Made by a program: the position numbers and the translations under genes. Under the pieces are notes generated by a model. It was not told where the DNA came from. It made no database searches and was given only the letters and a program-made list of their open reading frames with translations. From CAWDMN01 sp963803155 (GTDB taxonomy: Bacteria; Acidobacteriota; Terriglobia; Versatilivoradales; Versatilivoraceae): 64,000 nt of DNA. Positions 8,378 through 18,245 of this stretch are shown piece by piece. The stretch covers positions 53,102 to 117,101 of the forward strand of contig CAWDMN010000031.1 in the NCBI GenBank assembly GCA_963803155.1, given 5' to 3'. Positions within the stretch are counted from its first letter, which is position 1. Each line of letters begins with the position of its first letter.

Positions 8378-9982
8378 CTATTCCATTTTATCCCAGAGGC
8401 TTTTGGCAACATAACCGCGCACTTCAACCTGGGGGCGAAGCTGCAAAGGTTCTTTGAACATCCACATGTACATTTCCCGTTGTCCGGGAGGAGGCAATTC
8501 GTAAATCTTGCGCACCAGAGCTGCTTCCATCTCCGGAGTGGCAAGGATCACCTGGGCCAGCGGTGCATCATCTTTCACTTCTCGCCACCACTGCTGCCCT
8601 GCATATCGTCTCAAATACCAAGGGAGCGGCCAAAGGTTTTGCCGGCTAAAAATCTGAATGGTCATCTGGTTATGTTCCGGATGCACACCGGCCAAACGAT
8701 CGATCTGCCGCACCATCTCGAAGACATCCATCCCCGTATGAGCGTAGACATAGGGATTGCGTGGATCCGCGCAATAGCGTGAATTCCCGAGCTGTGACAG
8801 CCAGACTAGATGCCCAACACTTAATCCCAAAAAAAGCATCAGAACCAGACGATAGCGGCGCCGAAAAGAAATCTCGATCAGCCACATCATCCCGATTCCA
8901 CCTAATAGAATCATCCCTAGCCAAAAATTGATCAGACACCAGGGAGTCTTATACCGAATGATCGAATACATCAGCGTCATGAGCAAAGTATAGATCACCA
9001 GGTAACGACAAAAAAAAGTCTTCAGCAAATGATTCGCCTCAGTGGAATCGCACGGATATGAATCCGGCTTGAACCGGCTGGAAAAAAGCACCGCCCCGCA
9101 GCCAATGAGGGCCAAAAGAAAGATTAGGGCTTCCGACCAGACAGGCCCGGGCGCTTCATGGGAAAAGAGCAAAAGCTGAAAATAAAAATACCAAGGATGA
9201 AGATGCCAGGTATTCTGTCCAGCCCGGCGGCTATAGGCGGCAAAGGAGCCGACAAATTCGCTGACTCCCCGCCAATTCGTCAGAAAAGAGGAAAGGAGCA
9301 CAGCCGCGACGAGAGAAGCAGCCAAAACAACCAGAACCGAATGCAGGGGGTTCGTCGAACGGATTTTGCCAATCAAATCAGTTCTGAACTGCCATAAGCC
9401 GACAACCAAGAGCGAAATAAACATCGCCGCATATGCGATCACCGCTGTCTCCTTCGTGGCTGCCATCAATCCCAAAAACACGCCTCCGCTTAAAGCCGAG
9501 ACTACCCGCGGATTTTGAAAATAAAAATAAATGGAAATGATGACTCCGATGTTGAAGGCCAGCAGGAGCATTTCCGGAATGTAGTAGCGGCTGTAGTACA
9601 CCATCACCGGGGAAGCCGCGGTCAGAAGCATACTCACCAGCACCGCAAGATCCCCGAGACACTTCCGCAGCAATAGTGGCATCAAGAGGATCATCATTCC
9701 TGCCACGGCAGGAACGAGCCGGAGCGTGCATTCCCGCAAATCGACATAGTGATGAATTCGGACAATCCAGGCCGGGATTAAGGAGAGGTAGATCAGGGTG
9801 GGGCCGTGATAGTCCGTGGGATCGTATTTCCACGAACCGGTTTCCAGTAAGGTGCCGAATTTGTCGGCCAGAATGGCCTCGTCACAATGCATGGGGCGGT
9901 CGTTCAAATGAGGAAAGCGCAGTGCCCCTCCGAGGAGCACTACGCCCATCGCGACCAGCAGAAAGATGGTCGAGCGTTTCAT
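8378..9982 (-). CDS. Polytopic membrane glycosyltransferase-like protein (GT-C / TIGR03663 type)
   Basis: A 534-residue integral membrane protein with about 10 hydrophobic segments. Near the N terminus it has the motif HCDEAILADKFG followed by TGSWKYDPTDYHGP. The acidic pair after the first membrane segment and the YDP..YHGP pattern are characteristic of the GT-C fold family TIGR03663, related to ArnT/PMT-type enzymes that use polyprenyl-linked sugars. The actual substrate is unknown. The frame is open from 10003, but the ATG at 9982 overlaps the stop of the upstream gene as TAATG, so the two are translationally coupled. The C-terminal region (about 450-534) is soluble and lies on the opposite side of the membrane in this family. 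Confidence 0.8.
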   Translation of the reverse strand: MKRSTIFLLVAMGVVLLGGALRFPHLNDRPMHCDEAILADKFGTLLETGSWKYDPTDYHGPTLIYLSLIPAWIVRIHHYVDLRECTLRLVPAVAGMMILLMPLLLRKCLGDLAVLVSMLLTAASPVMVYYSRYYIPEMLLLAFNIGVIISIYFYFQNPRVVSALSGGVFLGLMAATKETAVIAYAAMFISLLVVGLWQFRTDLIGKIRSTNPLHSVLVVLAASLVAAVLLSSFLTNWRGVSEFVGSFAAYSRRAGQNTWHLHPWYFYFQLLLFSHEAPGPVWSEALIFLLALIGCGAVLFSSRFKPDSYPCDSTEANHLLKTFFCRYLVIYTLLMTLMYSIIRYKTPWCLINFWLGMILLGGIGMMWLIEISFRRRYRLVLMLFLGLSVGHLVWLSQLGNSRYCADPRNPYVYAHTGMDVFEMVRQIDRLAGVHPEHNQMTIQIFSRQNLWPLPWYLRRYAGQQWWREVKDDAPLAQVILATPEMEAALVRKIYELPPPGQREMYMWMFKEPLQLRPQVEVRGYVAKSLWDKME

Positions 9983-10701
9983 TATTTCACCGGCTTGCCC
10001 CAAACTTCCACTTCCACGTAGTGATTCAGCTCATTCCCGTTGTTGCCATTGCTGTAAAGCCGGACATAACGCCCCTGCACTCCCTTGGCATCGATCAGCT
10101 TGCCTTCGGACGTTTCGATGTAATTCATGTCCTTGCCTACACCCAAGCCAGCAGTGTTGTCGTGATCGTTGTTGAATATGGTCTGGACATTTTTGGTGAA
10201 ATCCGGATCATCCGCCACTTGAACAATGGTATCCAGATAGACTCGCGCCTGTTTATGAAAATGCCACACCACTACAGCGTAAATGGTGGCTCTTTCCTTC
10301 AAGTCAATGGTAACGCTTTGAAGGCCGGGCCCAAGCTCCACATAACTGCCATCGCCGCCGTTTTTGTCCCCATCGGTAATCATTTCAATTTCGCCGATGA
10401 TCGGTTCGTTGTCCGTGCTTTTCACGGGCTTTTGGAATGCCAGATTTTGACAACCAGCCGGGGCAAGAAAGGGATCTCTTGGCTTCCCTGAGGGCTTTTG
10501 CAGATTGGGGATCTTGAGGTTCTCAGGAGTCCCCTCAAACATCGGCTTAGGCAAAACCAGAGGAAGTGGAGCCAATCCTGCTCCACCCTCCACTTTTTTC
10601 TCCTGCGCCATCAAAGGCAGCGACATTGCCAGAATGGCGGTAAAAAAGCTCAAACAAACCAACCAGCCCATTAATTGAAGACCATTCATTCTTTGCTTCA
10701 T
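9982..10701 (-). CDS. Secreted protein with discoidin (F5/8 type C)-like domain
   Basis: A 239-residue exported protein. The N terminus has a basic start and a hydrophobic stretch (about residues 10-32) ending MAQEK, a typical Sec signal. The C-terminal 150 residues resemble a galactose-binding/F5-8 type C jelly roll: an NLAFQKPVKST strand, ITDGDKNG, GSYVELGPG, VVVWHF, and a terminal GRYVRLYS..VEVEVWG strand. Such domains usually bind carbohydrate or surfaces. The stop overlaps the start of the membrane glycosyltransferase-like gene (TAATG), so the pair probably acts together. The start ATG at 10701 follows AAGGAGAG. Confidence 0.7.
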   Translation of the reverse strand: MKQRMNGLQLMGWLVCLSFFTAILAMSLPLMAQEKKVEGGAGLAPLPLVLPKPMFEGTPENLKIPNLQKPSGKPRDPFLAPAGCQNLAFQKPVKSTDNEPIIGEIEMITDGDKNGGDGSYVELGPGLQSVTIDLKERATIYAVVVWHFHKQARVYLDTIVQVADDPDFTKNVQTIFNNDHDNTAGLGVGKDMNYIETSEGKLIDAKGVQGRYVRLYSNGNNGNELNHYVEVEVWGKPVK

Positions 10702-10892
10702 GAAGACTTATCTCTCCTTTGAATCATATTTTTCTCTGAATTGATTTAGGAATTTCTTCCATCAACTCTACAATCATTTTTACTTCTCAAGACATGATGA
10801 CATTTAGCTTCCGTGGGCCGTTAAAGTGAAAGATTTTGAATCAAGTTGTTTGGCTTCAAATCGGCCAGTCCCTCTGCCGGGACCAAGTCCCG

Positions 10893-12224
10893 CTAAGCTT
10901 TGAATTCCTCGGGCTTGAACTCCAGTCGACGCTGCGCCGAAACTGCCTCATTAACTTTGAGAACCGTCACTGCCGTCTCATAGCCGATTTCAGCCGGGCA
11001 ATTCAATTTGGCTTTGCCCCGAACCGAATCGAAGAAGTTTTCAAGATGAGGCTGATGATATTTTTTAGCCATTTTGATCGGGATTCCGTAATAAGCCGGG
11101 GGCCCTGAACTTTCGCGCACATCCAAAACCGCATCGCCCTGAGCAGGCTTTTGTTCCTGGATGGGCTCGGTGAGGAATCCCTTTTTTACCCAAGGATCCC
11201 AATCAGGCGCATTGGCTTCATCGCGATAGACACGACCCATTCCCGCGGACTCTGAAATCTGCAAGGTCCCCTGGTCGCCCATGAAGACTTCATAATATCC
11301 GCCAAATCCGTTGGTGGTGAGCGTCTGATAAAAGGCCCGGACCATTCCAGCGGGAGTCGCGTATTCGTAAACGGCCATGACCGTATCGTACCATTCGTGG
11401 TTTTTGTCGTAATAATCAGTTCCGCCGCTGGCTATCACGGAACGCGGAGAAGTCTCCAGGAACCAGCTGAAAATATCGATCTGGTGAGAACCCAAGTCGA
11501 CGATGGAGCCCCCCCCTAATCCTTTGAACCAGCGCCAATTCAGGAACTGTTGCATGCCTTTGAAACCAAATTTTTGCAGGACGTCCTCCGGCACATTATA
11601 CTTATCGGGCACTACGCGGAAGTCTTTGGCGGAACGGTTCCATTGTCCATTGATGGTGGTAATACGGCCCAGGAGCTTTGCTTCTTTGATATATTTTTCA
11701 TAGCTGTGGATATAACGGGGATTGCTACGGCGCTGATGTCCAATCTGCAGAAGCTTTCCAGTCTCTTTGGCTGCCTTCAACATGCGCCGAGCTCCTTCAA
11801 GAGTGTTAGACATCTCTTTTTCGCAGTACACATTGAATCCGGCTTTCAAGCAAGCCACGGTGTGTTCGGCATGCCAAAAATCCGGAGTAGCCACGATCAC
11901 GGCATCCAACTTTCCTTTTTCCTTGTCGATCATCTCTTTATAATCCGTGTAATCATTGTGCTCATGACCGAACTTCTTGAGCAGGCGGGAAGCCCGAATC
12001 TGGTTATAGTTGGTCCAGATGTCGCATAGTGCCTTGAATCGGACATTGGGAATCTGCAAACAGGCATCAATCAATACCTGTCCCTGAGCACCCGTACCGA
12101 TGATGCCGATGTTCAAATCATTTGATCCGCCGGTGGCAGATTGGGCCTTGGCCATGGGCGAAAACAGCACTCCCGCCCCCATGGCAGCCGTTGAGACTAA
12201 AAAATCACGCCTGGCCGATCCCAT
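10893..12224 (-). CDS. Exported Gfo/Idh/MocA family oxidoreductase (1)
   Basis: A 443-residue NAD(P)-dependent sugar or inositol dehydrogenase-like protein. It begins with a twin-arginine signal (ARRDFLVSTAAMGAG) and then a Rossmann domain (IGIIGTGAQGQ, CDIW), the family EKEMS motif corresponding to EKP(L/M), and the C-terminal alpha/beta domain that forms the sugar site (DLGSHQIDIFSW). Exported members of this family are abundant in Acidobacteriota, Planctomycetota and Verrucomicrobiota; some use a tightly bound cofactor to oxidise or hydrolyse glycosides. Here the usual EKP is EKE, which is unusual. The substrate is not predictable. About 190 bp separate it from the discoidin-like gene, so co-transcription is possible. 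Confidence 0.88.
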   Translation of the reverse strand: MGSARRDFLVSTAAMGAGVLFSPMAKAQSATGGSNDLNIGIIGTGAQGQVLIDACLQIPNVRFKALCDIWTNYNQIRASRLLKKFGHEHNDYTDYKEMIDKEKGKLDAVIVATPDFWHAEHTVACLKAGFNVYCEKEMSNTLEGARRMLKAAKETGKLLQIGHQRRSNPRYIHSYEKYIKEAKLLGRITTINGQWNRSAKDFRVVPDKYNVPEDVLQKFGFKGMQQFLNWRWFKGLGGGSIVDLGSHQIDIFSWFLETSPRSVIASGGTDYYDKNHEWYDTVMAVYEYATPAGMVRAFYQTLTTNGFGGYYEVFMGDQGTLQISESAGMGRVYRDEANAPDWDPWVKKGFLTEPIQEQKPAQGDAVLDVRESSGPPAYYGIPIKMAKKYHQPHLENFFDSVRGKAKLNCPAEIGYETAVTVLKVNEAVSAQRRLEFKPEEFKA

Positions 12225-12804
12225 TCTTGCTTGTACTCTCAGCCATTTTAGTATTCCTCTCCTCTATCGAATCTATAAATTTAGAAACCTTATCAGCGAA
12301 AAAGGTTGAATTAGCACCTAGAAATTATCCAAGCCATTCGCGGAATTTTTCTTTGTGGAAAATTTAAGATGAAAAACAACCTTTATATTTAGGAATCGCG
12401 GACTCCCCACATCCTCAATCTCCGCCGATTTTAGCATAGCACTCCGAATTCTTGTACTCTCAAATCGCCTCTTTTATTCGCTGAGACAAAGGAGAAAATC
12501 AACCGTGGAATAGGATCAGAACGGGTGGGCTCCAGAAAGAAACCACCTCGCTTCGGAAAGAAATTAGAGCGGGGTTTCTACTCAAAACAGCCAGTTCTTC
12601 CCTTCTTACAAGGAGCCTATAGTTGGATTATAAGATTCAAGAGCGGAAGGAATCACAGCAGGATGAAATGAAGGGACCCGACTATCAAAGTACCTACCGC
12701 AGATTTCAGCTAGCAGCAACGTTGGCGGCCCGGTGCCGCTCAACTTCTGCTCCCGCCGGCCGGTCTACTTTTTGCCAACTCCCTCTAGAAGATCCCCGCT
12801 AAGC
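12225..12804. other. Intergenic region without recognised gene
   Basis: This AT-to-mixed stretch upstream of the first oxidoreductase has no reading frame with family resemblance. It must hold the promoter of the minus-strand gene starting at 12224, but no confident -35/-10 pair was found. The family D repeat begins at its right edge. Confidence 0.5.
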
Positions 12805-12975
12805 AAAAGTGGAGCGGGCCGAGTGACCGCCATCACCGGTGCACGCTGGCTCGGCAGGCGAGGCTGGCCAGGCGACGCGCGAAGGGTGACTTCGTCACAC
12901 TCGCGCGCCCCACCTTAATGTCTATTTTCATCATCTTGTTGTGCCAGCCGTGCTGGCATGAGTGGCTCCTCATTA
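12805..12975 (-). repeat. Dispersed repeat family D, copy D1 (SD-ATG-MPARLAQQ unit)
   Basis: On the minus strand, immediately after the stop of the HEAT-repeat gene, there is TGAGGAGC, then an ATG at 12959 opening a 14-codon frame MPARLAQQDDENRH and a stop. A GC-rich tail follows. Within it, TGCCAGC and GCTGGCA can pair as a hairpin. Related units are at 47310-47490, 54590-54900 and 58470-58760. Confidence 0.75.
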
Positions 12976-14928
12976 TTTTCCCAAAGCGTTTTGAATCCTT
13001 TTGACGGCAATGTCCGCTTCATTGGCCACCGCGTTATCCTGCAACGCCGACTTCGCTAATTCCATGGCTTCCGGACAGGCAAATTCAGGCAAAGCTCCTA
13101 ATACGGCTTTCTTTTCGGGGGCTTGTTTGGAGATTTTCAAAGCATCTTTTAATAATGCGACGGTGGCAGCTTCCGACCGGTTCGAAGGCAAAGCTACCAG
13201 CTTGATATAGCCACGCAAGGCCAAAACCTGATGAGTATCTTCGGTGCTCTTCTTTGCCACCCCCAACAAATCATCGGCTGGGGAAGCATCCGGCCAAACG
13301 GACAGGGCCAGAATGGCGGCCCGCCGAACTCCCGCATTCGAATCATTTAAAGATCGCTTCAACGCAGACAAATATTGGGGGTCTCCCACGTCACCCATGG
13401 TCTGAAGCAAGGAGGCTTTGGCTTCTTCTTGGGAATTCGATTGAAAGGCCTTCAACACTTCCGCCCCACCCGCATTTTCCCCCCGCTTAATGGTGGCTGC
13501 CAAGGTCCGTTCCAATTCATCACGGTCACTATCCGACTTGGCATTTATGAGTAGATCGACCAAAGTGGGTACTTGGGCAGTGCCTGCCGTCTCGCGTAGC
13601 GCACGCACGGATTCGCGCCGTACCTGGCTATTGCTATCTTTGGCGGTTTGCAGCAAAGAACCGACGGCGGAAGTGATTCCCCGTTCCCCTACGGCGCGAA
13701 TCAACTCCACTCTGACTTTTGTATCCGCTTGGCCAATTTGATTCTGGATAGCCTGGTCGACATCCGGGCCGCGCAGTCGATATAACCCTTCGCGGGCAGC
13801 GCTTTGAACTTGGTCCTTGGAATTTGCCGCGGCATCAGCCAGAACCAACACGCTAGATGAATCTCCCAATTTGGACACTGCCTCCAAGGCCGCGGCCCGA
13901 ACCAGGGGTGATTCCGATTTTGCCGCGGCCATGGCAGCTTGATTCGCGCTTTTATCCCCGCGATCCGCCAAGGCAGAAAGAACCTGCACTTGTGCGGCAG
14001 GAGAGAGGTTTGGCAGCTCGGCCACCAGCGCCTTGGTGGATTCATCCCCTTGAATTTCACCAATCAAACGAATGGCCACCGCCTGGACTCTCGGTTCTGG
14101 CCCTTTTACGGCTGTTAGCAAAACTGGCATGGCATCCTTGCCCTGAACGGCTGCAATTCCCTTCAAGGCAGCCACACGAATGATCGGCGGCTCAGCCGGG
14201 GTATTGAGCGATCTGTAAATGGACAAAGATTCCTGTTTGCCACCACTTGCCAAAGATCGATCGGCGCATCGCAGATAAGCGTCCGTTATTTGCAGCTTCA
14301 ATTCGCCGCTGGCCTTGCCGCGCGCTCCGGCCAGCGCTTTCGTGGCCGGGGATCCGCCAATTTGCCCCAGCGCATTAGCCGCGGCAACTGCCGTAGGGAC
14401 ATCCTTGTCTTTCAACAATCCAGATATTGCAGGGACGGCGTTGTTCTCTTTCCGCATTCCCAAGGTATTGACGATTCCAATCCGCGTCTTCCCCGAGGTT
14501 TTCGAAAGCGATTGCAGCAAAACTTTACTCGCTTCAGGACCGGGAATTCGCTCCAGCGCATAGCGCGCCATATCGGAAGATTTTGGCGTTACCAACAGCT
14601 CCGCCAAAGCAGGCACTGACTCCGCTGTACCAACCACGCTGAGCAAGCGGCAAATCTGATCCTTCCCCGCATCCGTGGCATTCGATTGCAGGAACTGGGA
14701 AAAACGCTTCTCCACTACTTTTAATTCCTGCAGCGTGCGTTGCGGACTCTGCACGTATTCCGTCAAGAGGGTTACTGGCTCGCGACTTTGGCCATAATCA
14801 TACGAAGCGACTTTTGCCACCGCGCTTTCCAAATCAAATGAGCTCTGGCCAAATATTGCGGCCGCCGACAAGGACAAACCTGCCACCAACATTAGAAGAA
14901 GCCGGACTTCACGATTTGTTTTAAACAT
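12973..14928 (-). CDS. Secreted HEAT-repeat protein
   Basis: A 651-residue exported protein. A Sec signal peptide covers about residues 1-28 (basic start, hydrophobic core, cleavage near AIFGQ). The rest is a long alpha-solenoid of HEAT/PBS-lyase-type repeats, each about 30-40 residues with the pattern VRxAAxxALxxxG and PALxxLL. Such solenoids are scaffolds for protein-protein contact and have no catalytic residues. The neighbours on the same strand are exported oxidoreductases, which hints at a periplasmic or surface role. The gene stop runs straight into the family D repeat. Confidence 0.85.
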   Translation of the reverse strand: MFKTNREVRLLLMLVAGLSLSAAAIFGQSSFDLESAVAKVASYDYGQSREPVTLLTEYVQSPQRTLQELKVVEKRFSQFLQSNATDAGKDQICRLLSVVGTAESVPALAELLVTPKSSDMARYALERIPGPEASKVLLQSLSKTSGKTRIGIVNTLGMRKENNAVPAISGLLKDKDVPTAVAAANALGQIGGSPATKALAGARGKASGELKLQITDAYLRCADRSLASGGKQESLSIYRSLNTPAEPPIIRVAALKGIAAVQGKDAMPVLLTAVKGPEPRVQAVAIRLIGEIQGDESTKALVAELPNLSPAAQVQVLSALADRGDKSANQAAMAAAKSESPLVRAAALEAVSKLGDSSSVLVLADAAANSKDQVQSAAREGLYRLRGPDVDQAIQNQIGQADTKVRVELIRAVGERGITSAVGSLLQTAKDSNSQVRRESVRALRETAGTAQVPTLVDLLINAKSDSDRDELERTLAATIKRGENAGGAEVLKAFQSNSQEEAKASLLQTMGDVGDPQYLSALKRSLNDSNAGVRRAAILALSVWPDASPADDLLGVAKKSTEDTHQVLALRGYIKLVALPSNRSEAATVALLKDALKISKQAPEKKAVLGALPEFACPEAMELAKSALQDNAVANEADIAVKRIQNALGK

Positions 14929-15080
14929 GGAATCTCCCCAGAATCAGGAATGATGATTTTTGTTTTTTTTCGAAGAGGCCATCCAAAATCCAACGGCGGG
15001 TGCTTTTCCCAGAAATCATTTCCCGTTGAATCCTGAATCCAGATTTTCGAGTTCGGTTCGGTCGCTGTTTCCAAGCCAAA

Positions 15081-16394
15081 TCACAGATGCCAAGGAGCGC
15101 GCATCGGACGCGAGAGCAACCGTTCCGCATCGCGGTCGCCGAGTATGATTTCTTTTTCAGGGTCCCATTGGATCTTGCGTCCCAATAACATGGAAATCTG
15201 CCCCAAATATCCCGGGGAAGCCGACCGGTGAGCAACTTCGACCGGAGTAATGGTTAGTTGCCGGCTCTTTACGCAATCGATAAAATTTTTCGAGTGATTA
15301 TTGGATCGATAGAGTTGAATTTCGTTCGGACCGATTTTATCTCTCAGCAGTCTCTTTGGGTGCGCATCAATCCCGCTCCGGTCAACCCAAACCCAGCCCT
15401 GATCTCCGATCCAGCGGGTCCCCATTTTTATATCGGAATGACCGCCTGCAATGGTCACCGTGATTCCATTGGCGTACCGGGTGTTGATCCGGTAACGAGT
15501 GGCCGTATTCCATAAGGTTCCCTGACGCGGGTACTCGCCGTGTCCGTCAATTTCGACGGGGCCGGTGTAGTCACAATCCATGCCCCAGTGTGCTATGTCC
15601 ATGTGATGGCCGATCCAGTCGACCAACTGTCCCCCGGCATAATCGAGGTTCCAGCGCCAGTTGCGGTGCACCCGTGCTGGACAATAGGGCGCCCCTGGAG
15701 CAGGACCCAGCCAACGATCATAATCCAGAGTCTCCGGCGGAGGCGAAATTGTCTCCTGTCCCGCGGTTCCGGCAAAATCCCAATGCCCTTGCGGTAAACC
15801 CACCTCGACATGCTGGATCTTCCCAATCCTCCCGTTCCGAACCAGTTCGGCCGCAAATCGAAAATTATAAACGCTCCTCTGCCAACTCCCGGTTTGCCAA
15901 ATCCGGCCATGGCTTTTCACGGCATTCACAATGGATTTGCTCTCAAACCAGTTGTGGGCCAAAGGTTTTTCCCCATAAATATCTTTGCCCGCCCTGGCTG
16001 CCGCACTGGCCACAATGCCATGCCAATGATCCGGGATAGCGAGCATCACGGTATCGATGTCCGGCCGAATTAAAAGTTCTTCAAAATTCTTATATGCGAC
16101 ACAATCCTGGTTTTGATATTTACCGTCGACGATCCCCTTGCCTTCCACCAGATGAGTCCTGTCCAAATCGCATAGAGCCACGACTTGTACCTCGGGAATT
16201 TCCAGAAAGCTTTGCATATCGGGGATTCCCTGCATGCCAAGGCCAACACATCCCATGGTAATCCGATCGCTCGGCGCAGCGGCCCCGCGTCCAAGTGCGG
16301 ACGCCGGAATAATGTGAGGAAAGCCTGCCACCCCCAGGGCAAATCCCGCGGCTTTGGTTATGAAACTACGTCTGCTGACTTTTGTCTTTTTCAT
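15081..16394 (-). CDS. Exported Gfo/Idh/MocA family oxidoreductase (2)
   Basis: A 437-residue protein. The Tat signal is SRRSFITKAAGFALG; the Rossmann domain follows with CVGLGMQG and CDLDRT; the family motif is intact as GEKPLAHN; the C-terminal half has WIGHHMDIAHWG. The frame is open to 16472, but starting at 16394 puts the twin-arginine motif at the N terminus, where it must be. It lies next to a paralogue at 16506-17852 on the same strand, separated by about 110 bp, and shares with it the ASALGR..APSDRI segment after the signal peptide, so the two look like a tandem pair. Substrate unknown; a glycoside or sugar is likely from the family and the window context. Confidence 0.88.
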   Translation of the reverse strand: MKKTKVSRRSFITKAAGFALGVAGFPHIIPASALGRGAAAPSDRITMGCVGLGMQGIPDMQSFLEIPEVQVVALCDLDRTHLVEGKGIVDGKYQNQDCVAYKNFEELLIRPDIDTVMLAIPDHWHGIVASAAARAGKDIYGEKPLAHNWFESKSIVNAVKSHGRIWQTGSWQRSVYNFRFAAELVRNGRIGKIQHVEVGLPQGHWDFAGTAGQETISPPPETLDYDRWLGPAPGAPYCPARVHRNWRWNLDYAGGQLVDWIGHHMDIAHWGMDCDYTGPVEIDGHGEYPRQGTLWNTATRYRINTRYANGITVTIAGGHSDIKMGTRWIGDQGWVWVDRSGIDAHPKRLLRDKIGPNEIQLYRSNNHSKNFIDCVKSRQLTITPVEVAHRSASPGYLGQISMLLGRKIQWDPEKEIILGDRDAERLLSRPMRAPWHL

Positions 16395-16505
16395 GAAATG
16401 GAAAGGAACTCCCGTTGGATTCGGAAAAAATACCAGAATTTGCACCTTACTAAACCCATGGCAACGTGTCAATAACGTTTAGTTTTGAGGCCAATCGCTC
16501 CAGGC

Positions 16506-17852
16506 CTATCCGCGCAAGTTCCAAGGACTGCGCATCGCCCGCGCCAAGGATCGATTGGCGGTCTCATTATTCATGAATCGCTCCAGTTCCTGGTCCCACA
16601 ACAACTTTTGCCGCTTACGGATGGCAATATCGCCAATATGACAGAAGATGTCCGCTAGCACGGCCTCCTCGATGGGGCATACGGTTCTCGATCGAGTGCG
16701 CACACAATCCAAAAGATTCCGGGCATGGTTCCGGCTTACCGGCAGGTGGATCTCTCCAGTGCCGGGGAGGTCATCCAAAATCGATTTGGGCCGGGCATCG
16801 ATCCCGGCTCGATCCACATGAATCCATCCTTCAGTCCCCACAAAAGCCGTGCCGTGATCGATCGCGCGGGGAAAGCGATTCTTCCATTCAGCCGGAATTG
16901 GAAATCCGTGGAATTTAATCGTAACGCCACCTTGGAACTGATAAGACACGTCCCAATTCAACGCAGTGTCACAAACTCCCGTCGCTGGAGGAAATTCACC
17001 AGTCCCATCCACTTCCACCGAGCCTTTCAAAAGGTCTCCTCCGCCCCATAAGGCAATGTCCATGGGATGAATCCCCCACCCGGCGATGAATCCCAGCGCA
17101 TAGTCGGAGATGAACCACCACCATTTGTTCTCGCAACGATCTTCCGTGTAAGGAACCCGCGGAGCCGGTCCAAGCCAAAAATCATAATCGATGTAATCGG
17201 GAGGGACGGGCACCGGCTTCATAGGCCCACCGGCAGTGCTTCCTGTGCTCCACACGTAAATGGTGTGCAACTTTCCGATGCGTTTATTCCGCGCCAAATC
17301 GCAGGCCAGGCGAAATTGCGCATCAGACCTCTGCTGCGTGCCAAATTGAAAAACCGTCCCCTTTTGGCGGCAAACAGCCCGCAAAGCTTGATCTTCCGCC
17401 AAGCTGAGCCCCATCGGTTTTTCCAAGTAAATGTCTTTGCCAGCCCGAGCCGCGGCCAAGGCTACAAGCACATGCCAATGGTCGGGTGGAGCCACTGTGA
17501 CCACGTCAATGTCTTTTCTTTGCAGGATTTCGCGGAAATCCTCAAAGCTAGCACAACCTTTGTCCTGATAATGATCGTCTACCAGGCTCTTGATTCTCTC
17601 CCGCACGGGCTTTTTCAAATCACAAATCGCCACGACACGGCAATCGTTATGCGCCATGAAATTCCTCATGACGCTTGTTCCTTGGGGTCCCACTCCAATT
17701 GATCCGACGACAATCCGGTCGCTTGGAGCCATGTTTCCATCACGCCCCAAGGCAGAAGCGGGAAGAACATAACCAGCTGCCCCGGCCCCCATCAGGCCAA
17801 TGGCCGTTTTTTTCATGAATCCGCGCCGGGAAATTTTCGAATCTCGTTTCAT
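16506..17852 (-). CDS. Exported Gfo/Idh/MocA family oxidoreductase (3)
   Basis: A 448-residue protein with the Tat motif SRRGFMKKTAIG, nucleotide-binding GSIGVGPQG, the LEKPMGLS motif, and GWGIHPMDIALWG in the substrate domain. The end of the signal peptide (ASALGR) and the following APSDRI match the downstream paralogue, which supports a local duplication followed by divergence. The start ATG at 17852 places two basic residues and the RR motif correctly. It is probably the first gene of the two-gene unit. Confidence 0.88.
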   Translation of the reverse strand: MKRDSKISRRGFMKKTAIGLMGAGAAGYVLPASALGRDGNMAPSDRIVVGSIGVGPQGTSVMRNFMAHNDCRVVAICDLKKPVRERIKSLVDDHYQDKGCASFEDFREILQRKDIDVVTVAPPDHWHVLVALAAARAGKDIYLEKPMGLSLAEDQALRAVCRQKGTVFQFGTQQRSDAQFRLACDLARNKRIGKLHTIYVWSTGSTAGGPMKPVPVPPDYIDYDFWLGPAPRVPYTEDRCENKWWWFISDYALGFIAGWGIHPMDIALWGGGDLLKGSVEVDGTGEFPPATGVCDTALNWDVSYQFQGGVTIKFHGFPIPAEWKNRFPRAIDHGTAFVGTEGWIHVDRAGIDARPKSILDDLPGTGEIHLPVSRNHARNLLDCVRTRSRTVCPIEEAVLADIFCHIGDIAIRKRQKLLWDQELERFMNNETANRSLARAMRSPWNLRG

Positions 17853-18245
17853 TTTTCCGCCACCTCAATCATAGTCTTGATCACCAGTGCCTTATAATTT
17901 GTTCCACATTAAACCGCGGAAGAGGTGCCCTCCCTCCCTTGTTGGCAATCGACTCCAAACCGTGCAGCACGTTCAATCTTCATGCGGATTCTCCGCTTTT
18001 GGGCGATAAGCAATTCCTCCCTGCGAAAACTGAAAGCAGGAATCCATGTTAAGCAAGGAACGGACAGGAGTCGTCTAATTTTTTATTGTGCGGAATTTTA
18101 AACACCAACGCCAGTCATCCCACCCGAAAAAACTGAAGAGGCCAATCACTCTCCCCTCCAAAACATGATCAATCACGCCTCATCAGCAGGATTTATAAAT
18201 TGGAATTCTTCTCTCAACAAAAAATCAAAATTCATAATTCAGAGT
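17853..18245. other. Intergenic region without recognised gene
   Basis: No reading frame here resembles a known family. The stretch separates the minus-strand alpha-galactosidase from the tandem oxidoreductases and should contain the promoter for the latter. No terminator hairpin with a T-run was found. Confidence 0.5.
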
